Assembly (NCBI GenBank): GCA_025267735.1 | Contig: CM046299.1 | Coordinates: 14,654,232-14,718,231 of the forward strand | Origin: Mactra quadrangularis | Lineage: Eukaryota > Mollusca > Bivalvia > Venerida > Mactridae | Direction: 5' to 3' | Length of the DNA stretch: 64,000 nucleotides | Shown: positions 61,352 through 64,000 of the stretch, one piece after another | How positions within the stretch are numbered: the stretch's first letter is position 1 | Layout of the letters: the number at the start of each line of letters is the position of its first letter | Made by a program: the position numbers and the translations under genes | Notes under the pieces: generated by a model | Databases searched by the model: none | What the model was told of the DNA's origin: nothing | Seen by the model: the letters and a program-made list of their open reading frames with translations, nothing else

Positions 61352-61668
61352 GGAGCAGCCCGGCTAGCTCAGTCGGTAGCATGCAAGTCTACAGATCGAG
61401 GGGTCGTGGGTTTGATTCCCGGGCGGGGCATACTTTCGTACAGCTTCTTAATGAAATGATTTCTACGGCCATTCTCCCTCCTACCCATGATGTTTAATTA
61501 TGTAGGGCAGTTGTCAGTCACTGACATAAATATGCGCTTAGTAGTTGGTTAACAGCTAAATCCAGAGATTTAGCTTTTCCAGGAGGAGTGAGTAGGTTGA
61601 CTGACCGCTGTTATATTACCTATATAATGTGTTGCCATGGCGTTATACCCAACAAACAAACAAACAAT
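61352..61668 (+). mobile_element. SINE-1, full-length, tRNA-derived head (reference copy)
   Basis: The head reads GCCCGGCTAGCTCAGTCGGT, AGCATGCAAGTCTACAGATC, and a B box GGTTTGATTCCC, close to a tRNA-Lys-type gene but with a broken anticodon arm. The body contains GGCAGTTGTCAGTCACTGAC and GAGTAGGTTGACTGACCGCT, and the end is TGTTGCCATGGCGTTATACC, then CAACAAACAAACAAAC. It is absent from copy C (near 39,200). Flanking ACTTTTGA (61,341) and ACTTGTGA (61,669) may be the target-site duplication. It could belong to one of the described molluscan SINE superfamilies (for example V-SINE or MetaSINE types); not decided here. Confidence 0.88.
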
Positions 61669-62439
61669 ACTTGTGACCTTCAATCTTCAGGAATTATTTT
61701 TGATAATGTATTTTACTCTACCAACAGTCTTTTTTGTTTTGGTAAAATAAACTTTTCGAAGTAAACAATCTAGTACATCTTGTCAAGAAAGCATTTCTCT
61801 CAATATATACAGTTCATACGGCCCATTGAGTATACAATAAATATACAAAATGCCAAAGATGATTAGTATTCCAGACATAAAATAATGACCAGTCATGTGA
61901 GAAATTAGCGTACGTGTATCAAGACGATATACCACATTGTTTGTTGTCCTATATTTATACTATAGTATATAATTCACCTCGACCTCCAATAGCATATGCT
62001 TGTATTTATTCAGACCTATTCATTGATTTTGGAACATTGTCAAAATATCCTAATTACCACTATTATGAAAAAGACTTTCTACAATGACAGGATATAATAA
62101 TATCCGTTCTTAATCAACTTTGTAATTCCTTTGTATAAAATAGAGACATCAAATACACGTCATTTCAGTTGTGCGTGCCAATGTTTGCTGACTCGAAGTT
62201 TAGTAATTTCACAAAATAGTTTAGTTCTCTTTTGCATTCTTTTTGCAGCGTATGCATTTTGTGTAATCAAACAGTTGCTTGATGTGTGTGTTATCTCGAA
62301 AAACAATGTGAATACATTTAATAATATGTGATACAATAATGTTATGTGACATTTAGGTGATAACCATAACAGATGCAGGTGCTTTATTTTAAATGACGTT
62401 TGTGGCATTATATGATGACAAAACTTGACACCGGGTTTA

Positions 62440-62545
62440 GAAACGAAGCTCAAGACTGGTGTTCGAGTGCGATTACTTTTGAAGTTTGTCACTTCGACCT
62501 CTAGATTAGTCGCCTTGTGTGCTGTCAACTACCCAAGTAATCACA
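62440..62545 (-). mobile_element. Old SINE-1 head remnant in module Y copy D
   Basis: Counterpart of 40,080-40,175, with further decay (ACCTCTAGATTAGTCGCCTT, GTGTGCTGTCAACTACCCAA). It marks an insertion older than the C/D duplication. Confidence 0.5.
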
Positions 62546-64000
62546 TCAATGTTTGTTATTATGTTGTTTTATAATTTATTAGTACATCATGTCACATTTG
62601 CTGTGTTTTGTGTACCAAAGTAAATATTTGCTGATTTGTGAAAATTTGTCTGAACAGTTTTAAGGTGACACGGATATTGTGTACATATATTCAAAAGACC
62701 ATCATAATTAGCCAAACAACAATTTTGTACTATGTGCTAACAAACAAACAACACACCAAATTATCAATATTAACGACATTCAGATAATACAATAGTAAAC
62801 AAATTGAAAATGACAATGTTCCAGTTGATTATATTTACTATTATTAAATAATAAATACATTTATAGCGAACATGATATTGTATAACAAAAAGGAAAACAA
62901 CAATTTTAGTGAACCACTAGGCTAAAGTTTTGTCATATCTACAGACGAAATTATTTCAGACATCACATGTGAGATTATGGAATTGTAAAAGAAGATGTTG
63001 TCATAGGTCAGACAGAGTATCTGATAATATTTTTGAATCTTCAAATGCCTTTATATGATTGTCCTTATTTGCAAATAAGTAATTAGTCGCCTGATCTCTA
63101 TTTCTCTCACGTAATGTCATTTGAATTTTCTCTTTTGTAATAATAGGCGCGATTAGTTAAATAATTTTTAATTGCATTATCAGTTTAAAAGACTAGATTC
63201 TTTACTACAAGCAAGTACATTGTATATTTTATTCACCTAATACGTCTCAATTGCATTTGCGTTTGCTTATAACAAAACTTTTTCACTACTACCGGATTTT
63301 CTAGTTTTTAATATAAACATACCTGACTAAATTACACTGTTAAACATTAAAAACGGTATTCTTTTAAGATTCCTTTCACTTTAGGAGTACATGTATATAA
63401 GTGATTTCGCAAAACAATTAGTGTAGTGTAGTTTATAACTATAGTGTAAGCGATTTACTGTTTAGATTCATGTACAAGCATGTCACATACTTTTTTAGTG
63501 AATACTTTGAAAAACATTGTACAAAATCAGGAAGACTTAAAATGTCAATGCTTTTAACGTTTTTAAGAGTGTTAGATCATTCACATTTTGTGGATTGTTT
63601 TTTAAATCATAAGGGAAGGCTATATTTAGGAAGAATAATATTTACTACAGTTCATAAATGCACTTTTCATTGTTTGTAAAGAAGGTTGGAACACTTAGAA
63701 TAACGGGCATAGTTTAATGCAAAAAGCAAACTTCAGCAAAATTTTATGTATGTCCCTCTTAAGACAACAATTTTAATAGAAGCCAAATGTGTCGATTTGA
63801 TATGAAATTCTATAACAACAATACGGTATTTATGTCGCTTATTTAAAATTTGAATGAAAACTTCCGCGATATGGCATCATATCAAAGACAACATGATGAA
63901 CAACCCTGCAATCCTCGAACGCCACTATTACAATATAACTCATTTATTAGAAGTAAAGCACTGCAGATCATGTGGACTATTAATATACCAATTACATGAA

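Larger units (their letters stand above)
60770..64000 (+). repeat. Module Y, copy D (runs off the window)
   Basis: Colinear with 38,640-41,830, interrupted by a SINE-1 at 61,352-61,668. The match continues to the last bases (CAAAGACAACATGATGAACA near 63,884 against CAAGGACAACGCAATGGACA near 41,606). No gene; 63,470-63,679 and 62,160-62,528 are short open stretches without domains. Confidence 0.8.

Noticed and set aside
61357..61430. Candidate tRNA-Lys gene
   Set aside because: The anticodon arm is broken and the sequence runs directly into the SINE-1 body.

Overview
This is a strongly AT-rich animal genomic window, most likely from a mollusc and probably a bivalve. The basis is tRNA-headed SINEs with (CAAA)n or (TAA)n tails, an APE-type non-LTR retrotransposon with a 3' trinucleotide tail, and a repeat at about 59,990-60,490 whose end resembles the very common bivalve repeat end containing GGTGAGCG. 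That assignment rests on memory of repeat families and is not proven. I found no host gene: the only long open reading frame is a retrotransposon polyprotein, and almost every other open stretch is short, lacks a supported ATG or known motif, or lies inside a repeat.

Layout. (1) 1-6,180 is a patchwork of old repeats: a foldback element (481-1,273), two degenerate minisatellites each next to one shared GC-rich motif in opposite orientations (about 1,410-2,050 and 5,685-6,015), a SINE split by a dead fragment of a second LINE type (2,420-3,298), and a SINE-2 scrap (4,667-4,770). (2) 6,179-6,366 is a compact array of near-perfect palindromes that stops where a large direct duplication begins. 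(3) 6,366-19,450 (copy A) and 20,535-35,455 (copy B) are a direct segmental duplication of about 9.4 kb of shared sequence, differing by only a few percent in the stretches compared by eye. Later insertions tell the copies apart: a 3.24-kb TTAA-flanked element and a 465-bp block in A; a 4.0-kb non-LTR retrotransposon, two hairpin-bearing insertions and two smaller blocks in B. (4) 35,430-64,000 holds older, more diverged relatives of the same material: module Y at 38,640-41,830 and 60,770 to the window end, also recognisable in A at about 13,400-19,400 and in B at 32,700-35,400; module X at 35,780-38,200 and 41,830-43,200; and a short module Z at 44,490-44,640 and 54,820-54,965. The window is therefore a hierarchical, locally duplicated, gene-free array. 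(5) Further elements sit inside it: a tail-to-tail inverted SINE-2 pair (51,386-51,945), a 345-bp TTAA MITE (54,965-55,317), a CCGTACGG-rich patch (59,345-59,645), the bivalve-type repeat, and a full-length SINE-1 (61,352-61,668).

The best protein-level item is the non-LTR retrotransposon at 24,970-29,013. It has an intact endonuclease plus reverse transcriptase frame with every catalytic motif visible, a degenerate 2A-like motif upstream of the endonuclease, a 3'-UTR stem-loop and a TTA-repeat tail. Copy A supplies an almost clean pre-insertion allele for it. I see no convincing new multi-gene system. The most unusual structures are the palindrome array at the duplication edge and the long-hairpin insertions specific to copy B.
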